46,692 nt of DNA from Allobosea sp. (GTDB taxonomy: Bacteria > Pseudomonadota > Alphaproteobacteria > Rhizobiales > Beijerinckiaceae): positions 1-46,692 of the forward strand of contig JAAEQB010000055.1 in assembly GCA_024231975.1 (NCBI GenBank). The letters run 5' to 3'. Each line of letters opens with the position of its first letter. Within the stretch, counting starts at the first letter, position 1. The translations under genes and the position numbers were made by a program. The notes below the pieces were generated by a model. The model saw only the letters and a list, made by a program, of their open reading frames with translations. It was not told the origin of the DNA and did no database searches. Shown one piece after another: positions 1 through 7,726 of the stretch.

Positions 1-1
1 C

Positions 2-163
2 ACGGTCTTCGCCGCCAGGATCGACCGCGAGGCGCTCATTGCCGAAGCCGGGCTCGACTGGCGCATCTCGCAGGCCACCGCCCTCGGCCTGACCTACTCC
101 GCCGCCATCGGCGAGCGCTCCAGAGACCACGCCCTCAAGGGACGCGTCGAGATGAGGTTCTGA
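2..163 (+). CDS. Autotransporter beta-barrel domain protein, C-terminal end only
   Basis: This is the last 53 codons of a gene that begins before the window. The reading frame ends at the TGA at 161-163. The peptide alternates polar and hydrophobic residues and ends GRVEMRF, with a terminal aromatic residue, as expected for the final strands of a type V secretion (autotransporter) outer-membrane barrel. Motifs such as AGLDWRIS and ALGLTYSA fit barrel strands. Such barrels anchor a passenger domain at the cell surface. Nothing can be said about the passenger. It is unrelated in function and orientation to the oxalate operon that follows, from which a stem-loop separates it. Confidence 0.6.
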   Translation, partial: TVFAARIDREALIAEAGLDWRISQATALGLTYSAAIGERSRDHALKGRVEMRF

Positions 164-171
164 CCCGCACG

Positions 172-205
172 AAAATGGGTGGCGCCCCTGGCCGAGGCGC
201 CACCC
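172..205 (-). terminator. Terminator of the gntR-oxc-frc operon
   Basis: A perfect 10-bp stem is formed by GGGTGGCGCC (177-186) and GGCGCCACCC (196-205) around a 9-nt loop. Read on the minus strand the stem is followed by ATTTTCG, a short U tract, so it fits an intrinsic terminator 27 nt beyond the frc stop. On the plus strand there is no T run, although the stem could still slow transcription from the autotransporter gene. Confidence 0.7.
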
Positions 206-232
206 CAACAGGTCACCGAACGCTCTGAGAAA

Positions 233-1507
233 CTATTCTGCCGCCGCCCGCGTCACGGCACCGGTAGCGCCCGATTCGGTGATTGCCGCGATGCGACCCT
301 CATCGAACTTCAGCACGTCGCGAAGCACTTCCTCGGTATGCTCGCCAAGGAGCGGCGAACGCCTGACTTCGGACGGGCTGTTGGACAGCTTGATCGGGTT
401 GCCGACCGACAGGTACTTGCCGCGCTTGGGATGGTCGACCTCGACCACGGTGCCGGTCTCGCGCAGCGACTTCTCCTCGGCGATCTCCCTCATCGAGAGG
501 ATCGGCCCGCAGGGGATGTCGTATTCGTTGAGGATGTCCATGGCCTCGAACTTGGTCTTCGTCATGGTCCACTCTTCGATCCGCCCGAAGATCTCGTTCA
601 GCCTGGGCAGGCGCGCCGGCGGCTTGGCGTAGTTCGGATCGGTCTTCCAGCCCGGCTCGCCGATGACGTCGCAGATCTTCTCCCAGACCGGTGCCTGGGT
701 GATGAAGTAGATGTAGGCGTTCGGATCGGTCTCCCAACCCTTGCACTTCAGGATGCGGCCAGGCTGGCCACCGCCGGAGTCGTTGCCCGCGCGCGGCACG
801 GCGTCGCCGAAGGGCAAGCCCTCGCCGAACTGGCTGTACTCCTTCAAGGGGCCGTGGCCGAGACGCTGCTGGTCGCGCAGCTTGACCCGACAAAGGTTGA
901 GCACGCCGTCCTGCATCGCACAATCGACCTTCTGGCCGAGGCCGGAATGGGTGCGGTGGTAGAGCGCCGTGACGATCCCGAGCGCCAGGTGCAGGCCGGT
1001 GCCGGAATCGCCGATCTGGGCGCCGGTAACGAGCGGCACGCCGTCGCGGAAGCCGGTGGTCGAGGCGGCCCCGCCGGCGCATTGCGCGACGTTCTCGTAG
1101 ACCTTGCAGTCCTCGTAGGGCCCCGCGCCGAAGCCCTTGATCGAGGCGACGATCATGCGCGGGTTGACCTCATGGACCTTCGCCCAGGTCAGGCCCATGC
1201 GGTCGAGCACGCCGGGGGCGAAATTCTCGACCATGACATCGCAGACCTTCACCATCTCCCAGAGCACTTCCATGCCCCTCGGATTCTTGGTGTCGAGCGT
1301 GATCGAACGCTTGTTATGGTTCAGCATCGTGAAATAGAGGCTGTCGGCATCCGGCACGTCGCAGAGCTGGCCGCGCGTGATGTCGCCGGTCCCCGGACGC
1401 TCGACCTTGATCACGTCGGCGCCGAACCAGGCGAGGAGCTGCGTGCAGGTCGGCCCCGACTGGACATGGGTGAAGTCGAGAACCTTGACGCCTTCGAGCG
1501 CTTTCAT
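233..1507 (-). CDS. frc: Formyl-CoA:oxalate CoA-transferase
   Basis: A class III CoA-transferase of 424 aa that moves CoA from formyl-CoA to oxalate, giving oxalyl-CoA and free formate in the cytoplasm. It matches the well-known Oxalobacter enzyme (428 aa) along its length: LDFTHVQSGP near the N terminus, the catalytic Asp at residue 167 in QIGDSGTGLH, the glycine loop SGGGQPG (244-250) and the C-terminal PLLGEHTEEVL. The start is supported by GGGAGGA just upstream. It lies 11 nt after the oxc stop, so the two are surely co-transcribed and work as a cycle: Oxc makes formyl-CoA from oxalyl-CoA and Frc recycles the CoA. Frc enzymes also accept succinyl-CoA, which may matter given the SucCD paralogue at 14.9-17.1 kb. 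Confidence 0.95.
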   Translation of the reverse strand: MKALEGVKVLDFTHVQSGPTCTQLLAWFGADVIKVERPGTGDITRGQLCDVPDADSLYFTMLNHNKRSITLDTKNPRGMEVLWEMVKVCDVMVENFAPGVLDRMGLTWAKVHEVNPRMIVASIKGFGAGPYEDCKVYENVAQCAGGAASTTGFRDGVPLVTGAQIGDSGTGLHLALGIVTALYHRTHSGLGQKVDCAMQDGVLNLCRVKLRDQQRLGHGPLKEYSQFGEGLPFGDAVPRAGNDSGGGQPGRILKCKGWETDPNAYIYFITQAPVWEKICDVIGEPGWKTDPNYAKPPARLPRLNEIFGRIEEWTMTKTKFEAMDILNEYDIPCGPILSMREIAEEKSLRETGTVVEVDHPKRGKYLSVGNPIKLSNSPSEVRRSPLLGEHTEEVLRDVLKFDEGRIAAITESGATGAVTRAAAE

Positions 1508-1518
1508 TGAATCCTCCC

Positions 1519-3255
1519 TTACTTCTTCTTGAGTGCGCTTTGCGGATTGAGATTGCCGATGCGACCGCTTTCGCTGCCGGCGGTCGGATCGATCACCGCG
1601 TTGATCAAAGTCGGCTTGCGGCTATCCATCGCCGCGTTGACGGCACGCTTCAGCTCGTCGGGCGAGGTCGCGTTGACGCCGACGCCGCCGAACGCCTCCA
1701 TCATGCGGTCGTAGCGCGCATCCTTGACGAACACGGTCGTCGCCGGATCGTCGCCGGCGCTGTTGACGTCGGTGCCGCGATAGATGCCGTTATTGTTGAA
1801 GATGACGACGCAGACCGGCAGGTCGTACCGGCAGATCGTCTCCACCTCCATGCCGGAGAAGCCGAAGGCCGAGTCGCCCTCGACGGCGAGCACGGGCTTG
1901 CCGGTCTCGACAGCGGCGGCGATGGCATAGCCCATGCCGATGCCCATCACGCCCCAGGTGCCGACGTCGAGGCGCTTGCGCGGCTGATGCATGTCGATGA
2001 CGCCGCGGGCGAGATCGAGCGTGTTGGCGCCTTCATTGATCAGGATGGCGTCAGGCCGCTCCGCGATGACCGTGCGCAGCACGCCGAGCGCGCCGTGATA
2101 ATCCATCGGCACGTTGTTGTTCATCAGGCGCGGCGCCATCTTGGCGACGTTCTCATCGCGCTTCTTGGCGACCGCCGTTGTCCAGTCAGCCGGCGGCACC
2201 GGCCAGGCCCCGCCCATGCCGTCCAGCAGGGCCGAGACGCAGGAGCCGATATCGCCGACCACAGGCGCGACGATCTCGACATTGGAGTCCATCTCCTTCG
2301 GCTCGATGTCGATCTGGATGAACTGCTTTGGTGCGTCGCCCCAGCTCTTGCCCTTGCCGTGCGACAGGAGCCAGTTGAGCCGCGCGCCGATCAGCATGAC
2401 GACGTCGGAATCCTTCAGCACCGTCGAGCGCGCAGCGCCGGCGCATTGCGGGTGGAGATCCGGCAACAGGCCCTTGGCCATGCTCATCGGCAGGAACGGA
2501 ATGCCGCTCTTCTCCACGAACTGGCGGATCGCGTCATCGGCCTGGGCATAGGCGGCACCCTTGCCGAGAATGATCAGCGGCCGCTTGGCGCCCTTCAGCA
2601 CGTCGAGCGCTCGCTGGATCGAGTCCGGAGCCGGAAGCTGCGCCGGCGCAGCGTCGATGACCTTGACCAGCGACTTGCGGCCTTCCTCGGCGTCCATCAC
2701 CTGGCCGAACAGCTTGGCCGGCAGATCGAGGTAGACGCCGCCGGGCCGGCCGGAGACCGCGGCGCGGATCGCACGTGCCAGCCCGATGCCGATGTCCTGC
2801 GCGTGCAGGACGCGGAACGCCGCCTTGCACAGCGGCTTGGCGACGGCGAGCTGGTCCATTTCCTCGTAATCGCCCTGCTGCAGGTCGACGATCTCGCGCT
2901 CCGACGAGCCTGAGATCAGGATCATCGGGAAGCAGTTCGTGGTCGCATGCGCGAGCGCGGTCAGGCCGTTGAGGAAGCCCGGCGCCGAAACGGTGAGGCA
3001 GATACCGGGTTTCTTCGTGAGGAAGCCGGCGATCGAGGCGGCATAGCCGGCGTTCTGCTCGTGGCGGAACGAGAGCACGCGAATGCCCGCTGCCTGGGCC
3101 ATGCGGCCGAAATCGGTGATCGGAATCCCCGGCACGCCATAGATCGTGTCGAGACCGTTGAGCTTCAGCGCATCGATGATGAGGTTGAAGCCGTCGGTCA
3201 GTTCGCGCTCCGCTTCGGGCGCGGCAGAAGAGATGCTTTGTACGACTGCGGACAT
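1519..3255 (-). CDS. oxc: Oxalyl-CoA decarboxylase
   Basis: A thiamin-diphosphate enzyme of 578 aa that splits oxalyl-CoA into formyl-CoA and CO2. The N-terminal domain carries the ThDP-activating Glu66 in FRHEQNAG and a Tyr130-Glu131 pair in QQGDYEEMDQ that is typical of the family. The C-terminal cofactor motif begins GDSAFGF at residue 460 and ends NNNG at 487-490. Length and motifs match Oxc rather than acetolactate synthase. AGGGAGA about 8 nt upstream supports the start. It is the middle gene of gntR-oxc-frc. In some methylotrophs oxalyl-CoA is instead reduced to glyoxylate, so Oxc here marks the energy-yielding branch, with the PanE-like protein at 18.9 kb as the assimilatory branch. 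Confidence 0.95.
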   Translation of the reverse strand: MSAVVQSISSAAPEAERELTDGFNLIIDALKLNGLDTIYGVPGIPITDFGRMAQAAGIRVLSFRHEQNAGYAASIAGFLTKKPGICLTVSAPGFLNGLTALAHATTNCFPMILISGSSEREIVDLQQGDYEEMDQLAVAKPLCKAAFRVLHAQDIGIGLARAIRAAVSGRPGGVYLDLPAKLFGQVMDAEEGRKSLVKVIDAAPAQLPAPDSIQRALDVLKGAKRPLIILGKGAAYAQADDAIRQFVEKSGIPFLPMSMAKGLLPDLHPQCAGAARSTVLKDSDVVMLIGARLNWLLSHGKGKSWGDAPKQFIQIDIEPKEMDSNVEIVAPVVGDIGSCVSALLDGMGGAWPVPPADWTTAVAKKRDENVAKMAPRLMNNNVPMDYHGALGVLRTVIAERPDAILINEGANTLDLARGVIDMHQPRKRLDVGTWGVMGIGMGYAIAAAVETGKPVLAVEGDSAFGFSGMEVETICRYDLPVCVVIFNNNGIYRGTDVNSAGDDPATTVFVKDARYDRMMEAFGGVGVNATSPDELKRAVNAAMDSRKPTLINAVIDPTAGSESGRIGNLNPQSALKKK

Positions 3256-3316
3256 CCCGCTTTCTCCCTAGTCGATTGTTTCTTATGGTGATTTTTGCTG
3301 TTGGCCTTGGCCCTGC

Positions 3317-4003
3317 TCAGTCGAGCTGGACGAATTGTTCGACGTGTTGCCTCAGCTTGAGCGTGTGCTCGCGGACGAGCCGCTCGGCACGCTCGCCATT
3401 GCGCGTTTCCAGCGCCTCGACGATCTCCTTGTGATCGACGATGGAGCGGCGGGCCCGGTCTCTCTCGAAGATCGTGCGCTGGCGGATGGCACGCACATGC
3501 GTGAACAATCCGGTGGTGATCTCGGTGATGAGCTTGCAGCCGGAAAGCGCGACGATCGCCGCGTGGAAGCGGATATTGGCGTCAGAGTATTCGCCAAGAT
3601 GCTCTTCGATATCGGCGCTGTCGAAGGTGTCGACGAGACCGTGCAGCCCGGCGATGTCGGCATCGGAAGCGACTTCTGTGGCAAGCCGCGCCGCCATGCT
3701 CTCGAGCGCGGCCCAGACCGTGATCATCTCAAGAATCTCGGCCTTGGTCTTGCGCACGATGAAGATGCCGCGGCGCGGTGCAATCCTGACCAGCCCCTCC
3801 TGCTCGAGCTGGGCGAGGGCCTCGCGCAGCGGCGTGCGGCTGACACCGAACTGAAGCGACAGCGCACGCTCGTCGAGCCGAAGCTCGGCACCCGCGTCAT
3901 AGATCTTCATCGCCCCGATCGCGACCTTCAGCGCCTCGTAGGTACGGCTCTTGAGGCTCTGAACCTCCTCGATCGGCTGAATTTCAAGCTGTGCCTTGAT
4001 CAT
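3317..4003 (-). CDS. GntR-family (FCD) regulator of the oxalate operon
   Basis: A 228-aa transcription factor with an N-terminal winged helix (recognition segment GVSRTPLREALAQLEQEGL) and a C-terminal FCD ligand domain whose conserved histidines (FHAAIV, THVRAIRQ, DHKEIVEAL) suggest a bound metal and a carboxylate effector. I chose the ATG at 4003, which opens MIKAQLEIQP. The frame stays open upstream, but a longer start would cover the operator at 4070-4086. It is first in an operon with oxc and frc (61-nt gap) and divergent from tctA. Two copies of the shared 17-bp repeat lie in the divergent region, so autoregulation and control of tctA are likely. A close paralogue with an almost identical recognition helix is at 17.3 kb; which of the two binds the operators is unknown. 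Confidence 0.88.
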   Translation of the reverse strand: MIKAQLEIQPIEEVQSLKSRTYEALKVAIGAMKIYDAGAELRLDERALSLQFGVSRTPLREALAQLEQEGLVRIAPRRGIFIVRKTKAEILEMITVWAALESMAARLATEVASDADIAGLHGLVDTFDSADIEEHLGEYSDANIRFHAAIVALSGCKLITEITTGLFTHVRAIRQRTIFERDRARRSIVDHKEIVEALETRNGERAERLVREHTLKLRQHVEQFVQLD

Positions 4004-4069
4004 TGCGACGTCGATTTCCGTTCTGCCTTGCTCGATATCCGCCCGTCCGCAGTACGCGTCACAGGGCGG

Positions 4070-4086
4070 TGGTTTCTGGCATACCA
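4070..4086. promoter_or_regulatory. 17-bp operator, gntR-oxc-frc side
   Basis: The site is TGGTTT-CTGGC-ATACCA, a variant of the repeat TGGCAT-N5-ATGCCA seen at five other places. It lies 67-83 nt upstream of the gntR start in the 266-bp gntR/tctA divergent region. It has more mismatches than the other copies, which could mean weaker binding and autoregulation. No TTGAC box was found at the spacing seen at other sites. Confidence 0.5.
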
Positions 4087-4154
4087 TATAACGAAAGAAA
4101 TGGTGACGCAACGGCCGAAACCCGGCAATTATTATGCTGCAGCGCATCCAAATA

Positions 4155-4171
4155 TGGCATATTGCATGCCA
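4155..4171. promoter_or_regulatory. 17-bp operator, tctA side
   Basis: A perfect inverted repeat, TGGCAT-ATTGC-ATGCCA, 99-115 nt upstream of tctA and 152-168 nt upstream of gntR. It has the same half-sites and the same 5-nt spacer as the copies at 12.3 and 26.7 kb. It is likely bound by a GntR-family dimer from this cluster. The rest of the divergent region (4004-4269) is AT-richer than the genes, and no other clear element was seen. Confidence 0.65.
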
Positions 4172-4269
4172 CGAAGTTTCATCCTAGGCTAACTCAAACA
4201 AGGCCAGTCAGCTCTGCGTTGGTCATTGCGCGGTCCCTGAACAAGGCCATTTTATGGGGACGAAGCGCT

Positions 4270-5784
4270 ATGGATGAACTGAACGCCCTGTTCGGCGGAT
4301 TCGCCGTTGCTCTCAGCGCCTACCACATCCTGCTCATGGTCATCGGCATCACGCTTGGTGTCGTCATCGGCGTTCTGCCCGGGCTCGGCGGTGCGAATGG
4401 CGTTGCCATTCTCCTGCCTCTGACCTTCACCATGCCGCCGACCTCGGCGATCATCCTGTTGACCAGCATCTACTGGGGCGCGCTGTTCGGTGGCGCCATC
4501 ACCTCGATCCTCTTCAATATTCCCGGCGAGCCCTGGTCGGTGGCGACGACCTTCGACGGGCATCCGATGGCGCAGAACGGCAAGGCCGACGAGGCGTTGG
4601 TCGGCGCCTTCACGGCCTCCTTCGTCGGCGCGATCTTCGCCGTCTGCCTGATCACCTTCCTCGCACCGGTGGTCGCGAAATTCGCCTTGAAGTTCGGTCC
4701 TGCCGAGTTCTTCGCGGTGCAGTTCCTCACCTTCGCCAGTTTCATCGGCATGGGCCGAGGCTCGCCGTTCAAGACGATCGCCTCGATGTGCCTCGGCTTC
4801 GCGCTCGCCTCCGTCGGCCTGGACGGCGTCACCGGCACGCTCCGGATGACATTCGGGCAAGACGAGCTGCTGAACGGCTTCAAGTTCCTCGTCGCCGTCA
4901 TCGGCCTGTTCGGCATCGGCGAGATCCTCTGCTCGATGGAGGACGGGCTGAAATTCAACGGCGCCGCCGCCAAGCTGCGGATGGATGCGGTCATCCGCAC
5001 CTGGAAGCAGCTGCCCAGGATGTGGCTGACCTTCCTCCGCAGCTGCATCGTCGGCTGCTGGATGGGCATCACCCCGGGTGGCGCGACACCGGCCTCCTTC
5101 ATGGGCTATGGCATCGCCAAGCGCCTCTCGAAGCGGAGCGACAATTTCGGCAAGGGCGAGCTCGAGGGCGTGGTGGCGCCGGAGACCGCCGCCCACGCCG
5201 CGGGCACCGCCGCGCTGCTACCGATGCTGACGCTCGGCATCCCGGGCTCGCCGACCGCGGCAGTGCTGCTCGGCGGCTTGCTGATCTGGGGCCTGCAGCC
5301 CGGTCCGCTGCTCTTCGTCGAGCAGAAGGACTTCGTCTGGGGCCTGATCGCCTCGATGTATCTCGGCAACGTCGTCGGCCTGATCATGGTGCTGACCTGC
5401 GTGCCCTTCTTCGCAGCGATCCTGCGTGTGCCGTTCTCGATCATCGCGCCCGCCATCGTCTTCGTCTGCGCCATCGGTGCCTACACCGTGAACAACGCGA
5501 TGTTCGACGTCTGGATGATGCTGGTCTTCGGCGTGCTCGGCTATCTCTTCAACAAGCTGCGCTACCCGCTGCCGCCGCTCGTGCTGGCGCTCGTGCTCGG
5601 CGACCAGGCCGAGAGCTCCTTCCGCCAGGCCATGCTGGTCTCGCAGGGCAATGTCGGCGTGTTCTGGTCGAACTGGCTCTGCGGCGGGATCATGACGCTC
5701 GGCCTGGTGATGGCCTTCTGGCCGGCCCTGCAGGCGCTGCGCGCGAAACTCTCAAGCAACCACGCCGTCGCCCGCGCTGCCTGA
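4270..5784 (+). CDS. tctA: Tripartite tricarboxylate transporter, large membrane subunit
   Basis: A 504-aa integral membrane protein, the usual TctA length, with about 12 hydrophobic segments. Family signatures are visible: GVLPGLGG at 34-41, the GGAITSILFNIPGEP stretch and GSPTAAVLLGG. It forms the channel with TctB and receives substrate from the periplasmic TctC. The ATG at 4270 (MDELNALFGG) is preceded by GGGGACGAAG; the longer open frame upstream would run through the operator region and has no TctA-like sequence. Its position, divergent from gntR-oxc-frc and behind the shared operator, suggests the substrate is oxalate or a related short dicarboxylate. No OxlT-type antiporter is present in the window. 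Substrate assignment is inference. Confidence 0.9.
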   Translation: MDELNALFGGFAVALSAYHILLMVIGITLGVVIGVLPGLGGANGVAILLPLTFTMPPTSAIILLTSIYWGALFGGAITSILFNIPGEPWSVATTFDGHPMAQNGKADEALVGAFTASFVGAIFAVCLITFLAPVVAKFALKFGPAEFFAVQFLTFASFIGMGRGSPFKTIASMCLGFALASVGLDGVTGTLRMTFGQDELLNGFKFLVAVIGLFGIGEILCSMEDGLKFNGAAAKLRMDAVIRTWKQLPRMWLTFLRSCIVGCWMGITPGGATPASFMGYGIAKRLSKRSDNFGKGELEGVVAPETAAHAAGTAALLPMLTLGIPGSPTAAVLLGGLLIWGLQPGPLLFVEQKDFVWGLIASMYLGNVVGLIMVLTCVPFFAAILRVPFSIIAPAIVFVCAIGAYTVNNAMFDVWMMLVFGVLGYLFNKLRYPLPPLVLALVLGDQAESSFRQAMLVSQGNVGVFWSNWLCGGIMTLGLVMAFWPALQALRAKLSSNHAVARAA

Positions 5785-5870
5785 GGCCGCGCGGGCCGGT
5801 TCCCGCAAACATAGTCGCCTTCATGACTTTACCAACGCGGCACCAAAGCCGCCTCAAGGGAGGAAGCGTG

Positions 5871-6893
5871 ATGATCCGGACGGGAGTGTCGAAGACCAGG
5901 ACAATTGCGGTAGCGCTGGCGGCGAGCGCCGGCCTGACCTCGCCAGCCTTGGCGCAGCAGAAATGGGAGCCGAGCAAGCCCGTGACACTGGTCATCCCGG
6001 CCGGCACTGGCGGCGGGGCCGATCAGATGGCGCGCTTCATCCAGGGCGTCGTCCAGAAGCACAATCTGATGAAGCAACCGCTGATCGTGATCAACAAGGC
6101 CGGCGGCGCCGGCGCCGAAGGCTTCCTGGAGATGAAGGCCAGCGCGAACGATCCGCACAAGATCGCCATCACCCTGTCGAATCTGTTCACGACCCCGCTC
6201 GGCACCGGCTCGCCCTTCAACTGGAAGGACATGAAGCCGGTCGCGATGCTGGCGCTCGACCAGTTCGTCCTCTGGACGAACAGCGAGAAGCCCTACAAGA
6301 CGACGAAAGACTATGTCGACGCGGTCAAGGCCGGCGACGACCGCGCTTTCAAGATGGGCGGTACCGGCTCGAAGCAGGAAGACCAGATCGTAACGGCGGC
6401 GATCGAGCAGCAGACCGGCGGCAAGAAGTTCACCTATGTGCCCTATGCCGGCGGCGGCCAGGTCGCCGTGCAGCTCGTCGGCAATCATGTCGACTCGACC
6501 GTGAACAACCCGATCGAGGCCGTCGGCCAATGGCGCGCCGGGCAGTTGCGCCCGCTCTGCATCTTCGATGCACAGCGCTCGACCTACACCGCCAAGGTCA
6601 CCGAGAAGGAAGCCTGGAGCGACATCCCGACCTGCAAGGAATCGGGCCTGCCGGTCGAGTACCAGATGCTGCGCGGCATCTTCACCACCAAGAATACCAA
6701 GCCCGAGCAGGTCGCCTTCTATGTCGATCTGCTGAAGAAGGTGATGGCGACGCCGGATTGGAAGGAGTTCATGGAGAAGGGAGCCTTCAACCAGACCTTC
6801 ATGAGCGGTCCTGAGTTCGACAAATGGCTCACCAGTGCCGAGACGCTGCATTCCGACCTGATGAAGAACGCCGGCTTCCTCGCCACCCAGTGA
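5871..6893 (+). CDS. tctC: Tripartite tricarboxylate transporter, periplasmic binding protein
   Basis: A 340-aa secreted receptor of the Bug/TctC family. The signal peptide is clear: basic start MIRTGVSKTR, hydrophobic core, and cleavage after ALA at residue 28. The mature part begins with a strand-loop typical of the family (VTLVIPAGTGGGADQMAR) that closes over the carboxylate ligand. GGGAGGAAG precedes the ATG at 5871. The order A-C-B is unusual compared with the common C-B-A but still a single operon, with gaps of 86 and 97 nt. It delivers the ligand to TctA/TctB. Ligand specificity cannot be read from the sequence; the operon context points to oxalate. Confidence 0.9.
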   Translation: MIRTGVSKTRTIAVALAASAGLTSPALAQQKWEPSKPVTLVIPAGTGGGADQMARFIQGVVQKHNLMKQPLIVINKAGGAGAEGFLEMKASANDPHKIAITLSNLFTTPLGTGSPFNWKDMKPVAMLALDQFVLWTNSEKPYKTTKDYVDAVKAGDDRAFKMGGTGSKQEDQIVTAAIEQQTGGKKFTYVPYAGGGQVAVQLVGNHVDSTVNNPIEAVGQWRAGQLRPLCIFDAQRSTYTAKVTEKEAWSDIPTCKESGLPVEYQMLRGIFTTKNTKPEQVAFYVDLLKKVMATPDWKEFMEKGAFNQTFMSGPEFDKWLTSAETLHSDLMKNAGFLATQ

Positions 6894-6990
6894 GCCCGAC
6901 AGCACGGAGCGCGGCGCAAGCGATCGCGCTCCGATCGCCCAACCATCGCGGAGCTGGCGCCGGGAGCGGGAGCCAGCCAGGAGCAAGACA

Positions 6991-7503
6991 ATGAGCAGCA
7001 ACGAAGAAACCGAAGAACGTCCGCTCGTCAGCTATCGCACCCTGGACATCGCGGTCGCGATCTTCTTCCTGGTCGTCGCGGCGATCGTGATCACCGACAG
7101 CTTGCGGCTCGGTATCGCCTGGAAGCCGAACGAAGGGCCGCAGCCCGGCCTGTTCCCGTTCTACATCGTCGTGGCGATGGCCCTCGCCTCTCTCGTCAAT
7201 CTGGCCCAGGCCCTGCCGCACACGCCGGACGGTGAGAAGATTGCGACGACCATTCCGGGCATCAAGCGCATGGCGGCGATCTTCGTCCCCGCCGTCGTCT
7301 TCGTGCTGGCGACGAATTATATCGGCATCTATGTCTCGGCCGCGATCTATATCGGGGCGTTCATGGTGTTCTTCGGCAAGTTCCCGGTCTGGAAAGCCGC
7401 GGCCGTGTCGCTCGGCATCGCGATCGTCAACTTCATGATGTTCGAGGTCTGGTTCCTGGTGCCGCTGCCGAAGGGGCCGCTGGAGGCTGCGCTGGGCTAC
7501 TGA
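6991..7503 (+). CDS. tctB: Tripartite tricarboxylate transporter, small membrane subunit
   Basis: A 170-aa protein with four predicted membrane segments (about residues 18-38, 51-71, 90-125 split in two, and 133-155), the normal build of TctB. Between the first two segments it has the polar GPQPGLFPF loop common in the family. AGGAG lies 7 nt upstream of the ATG. It is the last gene of the tct operon and is followed by a strong stem-loop terminator. It partners TctA in the inner membrane. Confidence 0.88.
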   Translation: MSSNEETEERPLVSYRTLDIAVAIFFLVVAAIVITDSLRLGIAWKPNEGPQPGLFPFYIVVAMALASLVNLAQALPHTPDGEKIATTIPGIKRMAAIFVPAVVFVLATNYIGIYVSAAIYIGAFMVFFGKFPVWKAAAVSLGIAIVNFMMFEVWFLVPLPKGPLEAALGY

Positions 7504-7520
7504 TCTTGCATTTGCCGCAC

Positions 7521-7565
7521 AAGGCGGGCCGAGCGCTGCAACGCCCGGCCCGCCTTATTCTTCCC
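7521..7565 (+). terminator. Terminator after tctB
   Basis: A perfect 10-bp stem, AAGGCGGGCC (7521-7530) with GGCCCGCCTT (7547-7556), followed by ATTCTTC. It ends the tct operon 18 nt after the tctB stop and may also serve the convergent fdhBA operon from the other side. The remaining sequence up to the fdhA stop at 7727 holds no gene or repeat that I can support. Confidence 0.75.
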
Positions 7566-7726
7566 GGGTGACGAGATGTTTCGGCCAACGGGCTGTCGAT
7601 CTAACCGATAGGCCGTCCCGGGCGGTGTCAAGTTTCAACCGGAACCGCGCAGCGTGCGTCCATCATGCCGATGGCGGCGCTCTGCGGACCACCCGATGTC
7701 TCCCATACTGCGCCGCTCGCCAGGCC

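Noticed and set aside
4003..4269. An 89-residue N-terminal extension of TctA
   Set aside because: It would cover both operators, shows no signal peptide or family match, and a start with a ribosome-binding site exists at 4270.
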